Both the position numbers and the translations under genes were made by a program. From Kitasatospora cineracea (GTDB lineage: Bacteria > Actinomycetota > Actinomycetes > Streptomycetales > Streptomycetaceae): a stretch of 64,000 nucleotides of DNA. The first letter of the stretch is position 1. The number at the start of each line of letters is the position of its first letter. Below, one piece after another: positions 1 through 7,596 of the stretch. The notes below the pieces were generated by a model. It was not told the origin of the DNA. It did no database searches and was given only the letters and a program-made list of their open reading frames with translations. The stretch spans positions 4,960,001 to 5,024,000 of the forward strand of contig NZ_RJVJ01000001.1 in the NCBI RefSeq assembly GCF_003751605.1, written 5' to 3'.

Positions 1-1
1 C

Positions 2-418
2 GCCGAGTCTCTCACCGCCGGGCGGCTCGCCGCCGTCCTCGCCGACGCCCCCGGCGCGGGCGGGGTGTTCCTCGGCGGCGTCGTCGCCTACGCCACCGAG
101 GTCAAGGCGGACCTGCTGCGCGTCGACCGCGCCCTGCTCGCCGACCAGGGCACCGTCCACCCCGAGGTCGCCGCCCAGATGGCCGAAGGCGTCCGGGCCC
201 GCACCCGGGCCACCTACGGCCTGGCCACCACCGGCGCCGCCGGACCCGCCCCGCACGACGGCCGCCCCGTCGGCACCGTGCACGTCGCGGTCAGCGGCCC
301 CGACGGCACCCGCACCGCCCGGCCCGAACCGCCCACCGACCGCCCCGACGACATCCGGGCCGCCGCCGTCGACGCCGCCCTGCGCCTGCTGCGCGACCAA
401 CTGCGCCCCGACGGCTGA
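2..418 (+). CDS. cinA: CinA C-terminal domain protein (nicotinamide-nucleotide amidase), 5' end missing
   Basis: The gene is cut by the left edge; 138 codons of its C-terminal part remain. The first visible residues AESLTAGRLA match the AESLTGG signature of the CinA C-terminal domain, followed by GGVVAYA, TVHPEVAAQMAEG and ATTGAAGPAP, all family hallmarks. Family members deamidate nicotinamide mononucleotide and are linked to competence or pyridine nucleotide salvage. The TGA at 416-418 is followed by a 53-base gap and a strong GGAGG site for the next gene. Whether the full gene is a stand-alone amidase or carries the N-terminal molybdopterin-binding-like domain cannot be seen. Confidence 0.88.
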   Translation, partial: AESLTAGRLAAVLADAPGAGGVFLGGVVAYATEVKADLLRVDRALLADQGTVHPEVAAQMAEGVRARTRATYGLATTGAAGPAPHDGRPVGTVHVAVSGPDGTRTARPEPPTDRPDDIRAAAVDAALRLLRDQLRPDG

Positions 419-471
419 CCGCCCGGACGGGGCCGCACCACCCGACCAGCACGGAACCCGCAGGAGGAACC

Positions 472-2934
472 ATGCGCGAGCGGATCGACCGGATCGCCGA
501 ACCCTGGGGCGACCGCACCCCCTACCGGCCCGGGCAGCCCTGGCCGGTGCGCCGGGACGCCCACCTGACGGGGGACGGGGTGGACCGCTGGGTGCCCGCC
601 GCCTCGCTGCTGCACTCCAACGGCGACGCGATGGACGTCGCGGTGCGCGACGGCCGGATCGTCGGGGTGCGCGGCCGGGCGGACGACCGGGTCAACCGGG
701 GGCGGCTCGGCCCCAAGGACCTGTTCGGCTGGCAGGCCAACCACGCCCGCGACCGGCTCACCGTCCCGCTGGTGCGGCGCGGCGGAGAGCTGGAGGAGAG
801 CGACTGGGACACCGCGATGGGCCTGGTCGTCGACCGGAGCAAGCACCTGCTGGAGGAGCACGGGCCCGGCGCGATCGGCTTCTACACCTCCGGCCAGCTG
901 TTCCTGGAGGAGTACTACACGCTCGCCGTGACCGCCCGCGCCGGCATCGGCACCAACCACCTGGACGGCAACACCCGGCTGTGCACCGCCACCGCCGCCG
1001 AGGCGCTCAAGGAGACCTTCGGCTGCGACGGCCAGCCCGCCTCCTACACCGACGTCGACCACTGCGACACGCTCGCCCTGTTCGGCCACAACATGGCCGA
1101 GACCCAGCCGGTGCTGTGGATGCGGGTCCTCGACCGCCTCGCCGGGCCCGAACCGCCCCGGCTGCTGTGCGTCGACCCGCGCCCCACCCCCGCCGCCGCC
1201 CGCTCCGAGGTGCACCTCGCGCCCCGGACCGGCACCAACGTCGCCCTGCTCAACGCGCTGCTGCACGAACTCGTCCGCACCGACCGGATCGACCACGCGT
1301 ACGTGCGGGCGCACACCGTCGGGTACCAGGAGCTCGCCGCGGGCGTCGCGAAGTGCACCCCGCAGTGGGCCGCGCGGATCTGCGACGTGCCCGCCCGGGA
1401 GATCCAACGCGCCGCCGAACTGCTCGGCGAGGCGCGGAAGTTGCTCTCCACCGTGCTGCAGGGCGTCTACCAGTCGCACCAGGCCACCGCCGCCGCCGTC
1501 CAGGTCAACAACCTCCAGTTGCTGCGCGGCATGCTCGGCCGCCCCGGCTGCGGGGTGCTCCAGATGAACGGGCAGCCCACCGCCGAGAACACCCGCGAGT
1601 GCGGCGCCGACGGCGACCTGCCCGGCTTCCGCAACTGGGAGAACGCCGCGCACGTCGCCGAACTCGCGAAGCTGTGGAACGTGGAGGAGGAACGCATCCC
1701 GCACTACGGGGCGCCCACCCCCGCGATGCAGATCTTCCGGTACGCCGAACAGGGCTCGATCAAACTGCTCTGGATCTCCGGCACCAACCCGGCCGTCTCG
1801 CTGCCCGAACTCGCCCGGATCCGCGAACTCCTGCGCAGCGAGGGCCTGTTCACCGTCGTCCAGGACCTCTACCCGACCGAGACCGCGCTGCTCGCCGACG
1901 TCGTGCTGCCCGCCGCCACCTGGGGCGAGAAGACCGGCACCTTCACCAACGCCGACCGCACCGTCCACCTCTGCGAGCAGGCCGTCCAGCCGCCCGGGCA
2001 GGCCCGCCCCGACCTCGACATCCTGCTCGACTACGCCCGCCGGATGGACTTCCGCGACCGCGACGGCGCCCCGCTGATCGGCTGGCACGACGCGCCCGGC
2101 GCGTTCGAAGCCTGGCAGCGCTGCTCCGCCGGACGGCCCTGCGACTACACCGGCCTCAGCTACGAACTGCTGCGCGAGCGCGGCGGCATCCAGTGGCCCT
2201 GCGACGCCGAGCACCCCGACGGCACCGAACGCCTCTACTCCGACGGCATCTCCTGGGCCGCCCCCGACACCTGCGAGACCTACGGGCGCGACCTGGTCAC
2301 CGGCGCCGCCGTCTCCGAGACCGAGTACCGGGCGCTCAACCCCGGCGGCAGGGCGGTGCTCAAGGCCGCCGAGTACCTGCCCCCGCACGAGGACGTCAGC
2401 GCCGAGCACCCGCTGCAACTCACCACTGGCCGCACCCTCTACCACTTCCACACCCGCACCAAGACCGGCCGCACCCCCCAACTCGACGCCGCCGCACCCG
2501 GGATGTGGGTCGAGATCGGAGCCGGGGAGGCCCGTTCGCGCGGCCTCGGCGAGGGCGACCTGGTCGAGGTCGCCACGGCGCGCGGCGCCGTCCGGGCCCG
2601 GCTGCGGGTCACCGCGATCCGCGACGGACTGCTCTTCCTGCCCTTCCACTACGGCTACTGGGACACCCCCGGCCGCACCGGACCCGGCCCCGACGGCGGC
2701 CGCGCCGCCAACGAGACCACCGTCACCGACTGGGACCCGGTCTCCAAACAGCCCCTCTACAAGACGGCCGCCGCCCGCCTCACCCGGATCGCCCCCGCCG
2801 ACGGCACCCCCGCCCCCGCACCCACCACCACCGCCTCCGCGCCCGCCGACCCCGCCGCCGCACCCCCCACCACCGGCGGCCCCGACGCGCTCGCCGACCA
2901 GCGGCCCGACCCCGCCCCGGAGGCCACCCCGTGA
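472..2934 (+). CDS. Molybdopterin-dependent oxidoreductase, FDH/NarB-like, lacking Fe-S cysteines
   Basis: An 820-residue member of the DMSO reductase superfamily, nearest in look to formate dehydrogenase and assimilatory nitrate reductase catalytic subunits. It starts at ATG 472 behind GGAGGAACC. Visible features are VRDGRIVGVRGR and NRGRLGPKDLFGW near the N-terminus, TRLCTATA with Cys171 at the place of the usual molybdenum ligand, LLWISGTNPAVS, PTETALLADVVLPAATWGEKTGTFTN, and a C-terminal pterin-binding domain. The N-terminal Cys-x2-Cys-x3-Cys motif is absent: the matching stretch reads AASLLHSNGDAM, so no 4Fe-4S cluster is expected there. The last 50 residues are Pro/Ala/Thr-rich. The stop overlaps the next start. 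The substrate is unknown. Confidence 0.88.
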   Translation: MRERIDRIAEPWGDRTPYRPGQPWPVRRDAHLTGDGVDRWVPAASLLHSNGDAMDVAVRDGRIVGVRGRADDRVNRGRLGPKDLFGWQANHARDRLTVPLVRRGGELEESDWDTAMGLVVDRSKHLLEEHGPGAIGFYTSGQLFLEEYYTLAVTARAGIGTNHLDGNTRLCTATAAEALKETFGCDGQPASYTDVDHCDTLALFGHNMAETQPVLWMRVLDRLAGPEPPRLLCVDPRPTPAAARSEVHLAPRTGTNVALLNALLHELVRTDRIDHAYVRAHTVGYQELAAGVAKCTPQWAARICDVPAREIQRAAELLGEARKLLSTVLQGVYQSHQATAAAVQVNNLQLLRGMLGRPGCGVLQMNGQPTAENTRECGADGDLPGFRNWENAAHVAELAKLWNVEEERIPHYGAPTPAMQIFRYAEQGSIKLLWISGTNPAVSLPELARIRELLRSEGLFTVVQDLYPTETALLADVVLPAATWGEKTGTFTNADRTVHLCEQAVQPPGQARPDLDILLDYARRMDFRDRDGAPLIGWHDAPGAFEAWQRCSAGRPCDYTGLSYELLRERGGIQWPCDAEHPDGTERLYSDGISWAAPDTCETYGRDLVTGAAVSETEYRALNPGGRAVLKAAEYLPPHEDVSAEHPLQLTTGRTLYHFHTRTKTGRTPQLDAAAPGMWVEIGAGEARSRGLGEGDLVEVATARGAVRARLRVTAIRDGLLFLPFHYGYWDTPGRTGPGPDGGRAANETTVTDWDPVSKQPLYKTAAARLTRIAPADGTPAPAPTTTASAPADPAAAPPTTGGPDALADQRPDPAPEATP

Positions 2935-3413
2935 ACCCCGTCGAAACCGTCCTGCGCACCCTGCACGACGACGAACTCGCCCTGCACGACGACCTGCTGG
3001 CCGCCGCCGAGGACCACCGCGCCGAACACGAGTTCCACCACGTCGCCACCGACACCGCCCGCTGGTCCGCCGAGCACGCCCGCCTGATCGCCGCCGCCGC
3101 CGCCGACCGCGGCCTGCACCTGCCCGCCGACCGCGACCCAGCCGCCCTCACCCGGCTGCGCCGCAAGGCCGCCGAGGACCTCGCCCCGCGCCCCGACGGC
3201 CCGCCCGGCCTGCTGGCGGCGCTGACCGCCCTGCACCTCGCCGCGAGCCGCAACTCGCTGCACTGGGAGATGCTCGCCCAGGCCGCGCAGGCCGGCCGGG
3301 ACGGCGAACTCCTCGACCTGGCGAGCCGCTGCCACCCGCAGACGCTCCGCCAGATGCGCTGGACCAACACCCTGATCAAGACGCTCGCCCCGCAACTGCT
3401 GACCGCGAGCTGA
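2931..3413 (+). CDS. Helical protein of unknown function, partner of the molybdoenzyme
   Basis: A 160-residue, almost wholly alpha-helical acidic protein starting at GTG 2931, which overlaps the TGA of the oxidoreductase by 4 bases, so the two are translationally coupled. I do not recognise the family for certain. Spaced His and Glu residues (DDELALHDD, HEFHHVATDTARW, SAEHARLI, RNSLHWEMLAQ) on amphipathic helices resemble a four-helix ferritin-like fold. No signal peptide or membrane segment is visible. The tight coupling suggests a subunit, chaperone or electron-transfer helper for the molybdenum enzyme, but that is inference. Confidence 0.75.
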   Translation: MNPVETVLRTLHDDELALHDDLLAAAEDHRAEHEFHHVATDTARWSAEHARLIAAAAADRGLHLPADRDPAALTRLRRKAAEDLAPRPDGPPGLLAALTALHLAASRNSLHWEMLAQAAQAGRDGELLDLASRCHPQTLRQMRWTNTLIKTLAPQLLTAS

Positions 3414-3440
3414 CCGCAACCGCCCTGCCAGGAGGCAGAC

Positions 3441-4403
3441 ATGCGCATCGGATACACCCTCATGACGGAGCAGCGCGGCCCGCGCGACCTGGTCGCCGAC
3501 GCGGTGCGCGCCGAACGCGCCGGTTTCGACTTCGCGGTGATCTCCGACCACTACTCCCCCTGGCTGGACGAACAGGGCCACGCCCCCTACGCCTGGGCGG
3601 TGCTCGGCGCGGCCGCCCAGGCCACCGCCGAACTGCCGCTGATGACGTACGTGACCTGCCCGACCGTCCGCTACCACCCGGCGGTGGTGGCGCAGAAGGC
3701 CGCCACCGTGCAGCTGCTCTCCGAAGGGCGGTTCCGGCTCGGGCTGGGCAGCGGCGAGAACCTCAACGAGCACGTGGTGGGCCGCGGTTGGCCGCCCGTC
3801 GCGGTCCGCCAGGAGATGCTGGCCGAGGCCGTGGAGATCATCCGGGCACTGTTCGCCGGCGGGTACGTCACCCACCACGGACGGCACTACCAGGTCGACG
3901 GCGCCAAACTCTGGGACCTGCCCGAGCAGCCGCCCCCGATCGGCGTCGCCGTCTCCGGCCCGGTCTCCTGCGCCACCGCCGGACGGCTCGCCGACCTGGC
4001 GATCGCCGTCCAGCCCGAGCGCGAGCTGCTCACCGCGTTCGCCGAGGCGGGCGGCGCGGGCAAACCCGCGGTCGGCCAGGTCCCGGTCTGCTTCGACCGC
4101 GACCGGGACGCCGCCGTCGCCCGCGCGCACGCCCAGTTCCGCTGGTTCGGCGGCGGCTGGAAGGTCAACGCCGACCTCCCCGGCACCGCCGGCTTCGCCG
4201 CCGCGAGCCAGTACGTCCGCCCCGAGGACGTCGCCGACTCCATCCCCTGCGGCGACCGGGTCGAGGACTTCCTCGAAGCCGTCCGCCCCTACGCCGAGGC
4301 CGGGTTCGACGAACTCGCCCTGATCCAGGTCGGCGGCGACAGCCAGCCCGCGTTCACCGAATGGGCCGAACACGAGCTGCTGCCCGCCCTGCGCGCCGCC
4401 TGA
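3441..4403 (+). CDS. LLM-class F420-dependent oxidoreductase
   Basis: A 320-residue luciferase-like TIM-barrel enzyme of the F420-dependent glucose-6-phosphate dehydrogenase-like group. It begins MRIGYTLMTEQ at ATG 3441 behind AGGAGG. Typical motifs are DFAVISDHYSPW, MTYVTCPTVRYHPAVVAQKAAT, GRFRLGLGSGENLNEHVVG and FDELALIQVGGD near the C-terminus. Such enzymes move hydride between reduced or oxidised F420 and an organic substrate in the cytosol; the substrate here is unknown. It lies 27 bases after the helical protein, so it probably belongs to the molybdoenzyme operon. A clear paralogue lies at 46461-47555. Confidence 0.9.
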   Translation: MRIGYTLMTEQRGPRDLVADAVRAERAGFDFAVISDHYSPWLDEQGHAPYAWAVLGAAAQATAELPLMTYVTCPTVRYHPAVVAQKAATVQLLSEGRFRLGLGSGENLNEHVVGRGWPPVAVRQEMLAEAVEIIRALFAGGYVTHHGRHYQVDGAKLWDLPEQPPPIGVAVSGPVSCATAGRLADLAIAVQPERELLTAFAEAGGAGKPAVGQVPVCFDRDRDAAVARAHAQFRWFGGGWKVNADLPGTAGFAAASQYVRPEDVADSIPCGDRVEDFLEAVRPYAEAGFDELALIQVGGDSQPAFTEWAEHELLPALRAA

Positions 4404-4433
4404 CCCGGACCGGGCGCGGGGCGCGCGAGGGTG

Positions 4434-5156
4434 TCAGCCGCCGAACTCGGCGAGCGCGGCCGCCACGATCGCGTCCAACCGGGCGTGGTGCGCCCCGCGC
4501 CAGTAGACCTGGCCGCAGTCCGCGCACTGGGCGAAGACGTCGTACGAGCGCTCGGTCCCGTTCTCGATCCGGCCCTGCACCGTCTCCTTGGCGGCGGCGC
4601 GCAGCGTGCCGTTGCAGGCGGTGCACCTGGTCCACGGCGCCAGCGGCGGGGCGAACCGGGAGAGCACGTCGCGCAGCTGGTCGGCCGGCCGGTGGCTGTA
4701 GACGTAGCCGCCCGCCCACAGCTCGCGCCGGTGCAGCAGGCCCCGGTCGCGGGAGAGCAGCACCCGCTGCTCGGCGGCCGACCGCGCGGCCAGCGCCGGG
4801 TCGCCGATGTCCACGTTCTCGTACGCGGCGTCGACGCCGAGCAGCCGCAGCCGACGGGCCAGCGTGCCCAGGTGGACGTCGAGCAGGAAGCGGACCGGCC
4901 CGGCCGGCCGCTGCGGCCTGGTCACCCCGAGCACCGCGACCCGCGCGCCCGGTCCGGCGACCCGCGAGACGGGCACGGGCTCGCCGTCGACCCGCAGCCC
5001 GCCGACCTCGGTGAGCGGGACGCCCAGCGACTCGACCACGTGCCCGAGCGTCGAGGTGCTGTCGGTCCGCACCGCGACGGGCCCGCCGCGGTGCCGGGCT
5101 CGGACGAAGAGGTGCAGGTCGGGGGCGAACTCGATCCAGATCTCCGGTCTCTCCAC
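4434..5156 (-). CDS. Mut7-C RNase domain protein with ubiquitin-like N-terminus
   Basis: A 240-residue cytosolic protein, convergent with the F420 enzyme (30-base gap). Residues 1-80 look like the Mut7-C ubiquitin-like domain (IWIEFAPDLHLFV, LGVPLTEVGGLRVDGEPV). The rest matches the Mut7-C PIN-like RNase domain: RFLLDVHLGTLARRLRLLGVDAAYEN, VLLSRDRGLLHRRE with acidic residues, then a zinc ribbon CTACNG and CADCGQVYWRGAHHARLD. The family is implicated in RNA cleavage but its cellular role is poorly known. Short C-rich spacer, no clear promoter seen upstream. Confidence 0.85.
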   Translation of the reverse strand: MERPEIWIEFAPDLHLFVRARHRGGPVAVRTDSTSTLGHVVESLGVPLTEVGGLRVDGEPVPVSRVAGPGARVAVLGVTRPQRPAGPVRFLLDVHLGTLARRLRLLGVDAAYENVDIGDPALAARSAAEQRVLLSRDRGLLHRRELWAGGYVYSHRPADQLRDVLSRFAPPLAPWTRCTACNGTLRAAAKETVQGRIENGTERSYDVFAQCADCGQVYWRGAHHARLDAIVAAALAEFGG

Positions 5157-5255
5157 GGCACCAGCATGCCAGCGGCCCCCAAGCGGTTTTCCGCCCCCGC
5201 CCCCGCCGCCGCCCGCTCCCGCCCCGCCCGCTCCCGCCGCCGGGGTCGGCGCCGG

Positions 5256-6443
5256 TCAGGGCTTGAACAGCACCTTGACCGCGCCGTCCCGCTTCTGCTG
5301 GAACATCGCGTACGCCTCCGGCGCCTCGTCCAGCGGCAGGTGGTGGGTGGCGAAGGAGTCCACGCCCAGCGGATCGGCGTCGGTCAGCAGCGGCAGCAGC
5401 TCGTCCGTCCAGCGCCGCACGTTGGCCTGGCCCATCCGCAGCTGCACCTGCTTGTCGAACATGGTCAGCAGCGGCATCGGGTCGGCCGCGCCGCCGTAGA
5501 CGCCCGCCACCGAGATGGTGCCGCCGCGTCGGACCAGCTCCACCGCCAGGTGCAGGGCCTGCAGGCGGTCCACCCCGGCCCGCTGCATCAGCGCCCGGGC
5601 CAGCGCGTCCGGCAGCAGGCCGGTGAGGCGCTGCGCCGCCGTCGCGGCGGGGGAGCCGTGCGCCTCCATGCCGACCGCGTCGACCACGCTGTCCGGGCCG
5701 AGGCCGTCGGTCAGGTCGCGCACCGTCTGCGGCAGCAGGTCGGGCCGGTCGTTCAGGTCCAGCACCACCGCGCCGCGCTCCCGGGCCCGCCGCAGCCGCT
5801 CCGGCACCATGTCGACCCCGATCACCTGCCGCACCCCCGGGCGCAGCAGCGCCATCCGCACGCACATCTCGCCGATCGGCCCCAGGCCCAGCACCAGCAG
5901 CGTGCCGCCCTCCGGCACGTCCGCGTACTCGAGGGCCTGCCAGGCCGTCGGCAGCACGTCCGAGAGGAACACGAACCGGTCGTCCGGCGGCCCGTCCGGC
6001 ACCTTCACCGGCAGCGTGTCGCCGAACGGGACGCGCAGCAACTCGGCCTGCCCGCCCGGCACCTGGCCGTACAGCTTGGTGTAGCCGAACAGCGCCGCGC
6101 CGCTGCCGTACTCGCGGACCTGGGTGGTCTCGCACTGCGAGTGCAGCCCGTCCGCGCACATCCGGCAGGTGCCGCAGCTGACGTTGAACGGCACCACCAC
6201 CCGGTCGCCCGGGCTCAGCGTGCGCACCGCGCCGCCCACCTTCCGGACGGTGCCCATCGCCTCGTGGCCCAGGACGTCACCCGGGTCCAGGAACGGCCCG
6301 AGCACCTCGTACAGGTGCAGGTCGGAGCCGCACAGGCCGGTCGAGCTCACCTCCACCAGCACGTCCGAGGGGTCCTCGACCGCCGGGTCGGGCACCTCCT
6401 GCACCCGGACGTCCCGCCTGCCCTGCCAGGTCACCGCGCGCAT
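5256..6443 (-). CDS. Zinc-dependent alcohol dehydrogenase, formaldehyde-dehydrogenase-like
   Basis: A 395-residue medium-chain dehydrogenase. Catalytic zinc motifs are SSTGLCGSDLHLYE and GHEAMGTV; the structural zinc lobe is CGTCRMCADGLHSQC. The nucleotide fold shows LLVLGLGPIGEMCVRMAL. The long insert around RLTGLLPDALARALMQRAG is typical of glutathione-independent formaldehyde-dehydrogenase-like ADHs common in actinomycetes. ATG 6443 is preferred over the GTG one codon upstream because GGAAGGAG then sits 6 bases away. It follows the SDR by 24 bases on the same strand, so the two form an operon behind the candidate sigma-B-like promoter at 7468-7492. Confidence 0.9.
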   Translation of the reverse strand: MRAVTWQGRRDVRVQEVPDPAVEDPSDVLVEVSSTGLCGSDLHLYEVLGPFLDPGDVLGHEAMGTVRKVGGAVRTLSPGDRVVVPFNVSCGTCRMCADGLHSQCETTQVREYGSGAALFGYTKLYGQVPGGQAELLRVPFGDTLPVKVPDGPPDDRFVFLSDVLPTAWQALEYADVPEGGTLLVLGLGPIGEMCVRMALLRPGVRQVIGVDMVPERLRRARERGAVVLDLNDRPDLLPQTVRDLTDGLGPDSVVDAVGMEAHGSPAATAAQRLTGLLPDALARALMQRAGVDRLQALHLAVELVRRGGTISVAGVYGGAADPMPLLTMFDKQVQLRMGQANVRRWTDELLPLLTDADPLGVDSFATHHLPLDEAPEAYAMFQQKRDGAVKVLFKP

Positions 6444-6467
6444 CACGCGCTCCTTCCGTGGGAATGG

Positions 6468-7439
6468 TCAACCCGCCTGCGGGCCGGGCTCGTTGTTCTC
6501 GCGCCCGGCCCGGTCGCCGAGCGCGGTCAGCCGCGGCACCAGCCGGCCGGTGCGCCCGGCCGCCGCGGCGCCCGGCAGGTCGTGCTCGGCGACCCGCCCC
6601 GGGCCCGGCAGCAGCCTCCCCGCCGCGCCCAGCAGCGCCCCGAACGACGCCGGGGCCACCCCCTGCAGGCGCACCGCGAGCTTCGCCGCCGGGGTCAGCA
6701 CCAGCTCCGGCCGCCCCCGCTCGGCGGCCCGCACGATCCGGCGCGCCGCCCGGCCCGCGTCCATCGACAGCAGCGGCGTGCTCGCCGCCGTGCCGAACCA
6801 CGCGTACTCCAGCGGCGCCCGCCCGGAGAACCGGGCCGCCCGGTGCGAACCCGTCCGCATCAGCCCCGGCACCACCGTCGTCACCTGCACCCCGCTGCCC
6901 GCCAGCTCCATCCGCAGCCCGCGGGAGAACGCCGCCAGCGCGGCCTTCGCCGTCACGTACGGCAGCAGGTGCGGCGCCGGGACGGGCCCGCCGATCGAGG
7001 CGACGTTCACCAGCGAGCCCGTGCCGCGCTCGCGCATCCCCGGCAGCACCGCCAGCACCAGCTCCACCGGCGCCGCCAGCATGACGTCCCAGGAGGCGCG
7101 GAAGTCCTCCTCGTCCAGCGCCGCCAGCGGCCCGACCTGGATCACCCCCGCGTTGTTCACCAGCAGGTCCAGCGGACGCCCCAGCCGCTCGGCCGCCTCC
7201 GCGGCCACCGCCCGCCCCGCGCCCGGCACCGACAGGTCGCACTCCAGCGCCGCCCGCCGGGACGTCAACCGGCCCAACCTCCGCTCCGCGAAAGCCAGCT
7301 CGGCACCGTCCCGGGCGCACACCGCGACCCGGCAGCCGCGCCGGGCCAACTCCTCCGCGACCAGCAGGCCCAGCCCGCGCGACCCGCCGGTGACCAGCGC
7401 CGCCCGGTCCGCGAAATCCGTCCGTGCCACGTCCGCCAC
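6468..7439 (-). CDS. Short-chain dehydrogenase/reductase
   Basis: A 323-residue SDR, somewhat longer than the usual 250 residues. The cofactor motif is ALVTGGSRGLGLLVAEELARRG with an ARDGAEL stretch suggesting NADP preference; the NNAG motif is LLVNNAGVIQVG; the catalytic set is a Ser in NVASIGGP and Y-x3-K in LPYVTAKAAL. The C-terminal 70 residues are basic and of the kind seen in stress-type SDRs. GTG 7439 sits close to GGAGGAGAG; GTG 7430 is an equally possible start. It leads the SDR-ADH operon and is divergent from the catalase. Confidence 0.88.
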   Translation of the reverse strand: MADVARTDFADRAALVTGGSRGLGLLVAEELARRGCRVAVCARDGAELAFAERRLGRLTSRRAALECDLSVPGAGRAVAAEAAERLGRPLDLLVNNAGVIQVGPLAALDEEDFRASWDVMLAAPVELVLAVLPGMRERGTGSLVNVASIGGPVPAPHLLPYVTAKAALAAFSRGLRMELAGSGVQVTTVVPGLMRTGSHRAARFSGRAPLEYAWFGTAASTPLLSMDAGRAARRIVRAAERGRPELVLTPAAKLAVRLQGVAPASFGALLGAAGRLLPGPGRVAEHDLPGAAAAGRTGRLVPRLTALGDRAGRENNEPGPQAG

Positions 7440-7467
7440 CTCTCCTCCGCACACGACTGCACCACGC

Positions 7468-7492
7468 CTGCCCGAGGTGCAGGGGAGGAAAC
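7468..7492 (-). promoter_or_regulatory. Candidate sigma-B-like promoter for the SDR-ADH operon
   Basis: On the minus strand GTTT is followed after exactly 15 bases by GGGCAG, 28 bases before GTG 7439. The -35 box matches the sigma-B consensus; the -10 differs from GGGTA at one base, as in several other sites in this window. Confidence 0.4.
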
Positions 7493-7596
7493 CGGACGAT
7501 AAGAGATGTACGGGGACATTCATCCGTTTCTGCCCGGCCCGGCCGGTTAGCCGGGTCGGTAGGACCCCACGACCTCCACGCTCCGGAAGGACACCC

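Noticed and set aside
214..2649. An 811-codon minus-strand open frame opposite the molybdoenzyme
   Set aside because: Composition is Gly/Ala/Val/Arg without any motif; the plus strand carries a clear oxidoreductase.
4431..7502. A 1023-codon plus-strand frame across the Mut7-C, ADH and SDR genes
   Set aside because: Shadow of three recognised minus-strand genes, His/Arg/Pro-rich with no domain.
7501..7596. A sigma-B-like promoter for the catalase
   Set aside because: GGGT is present near 7554 but no GNNT lies 14-16 bases upstream.
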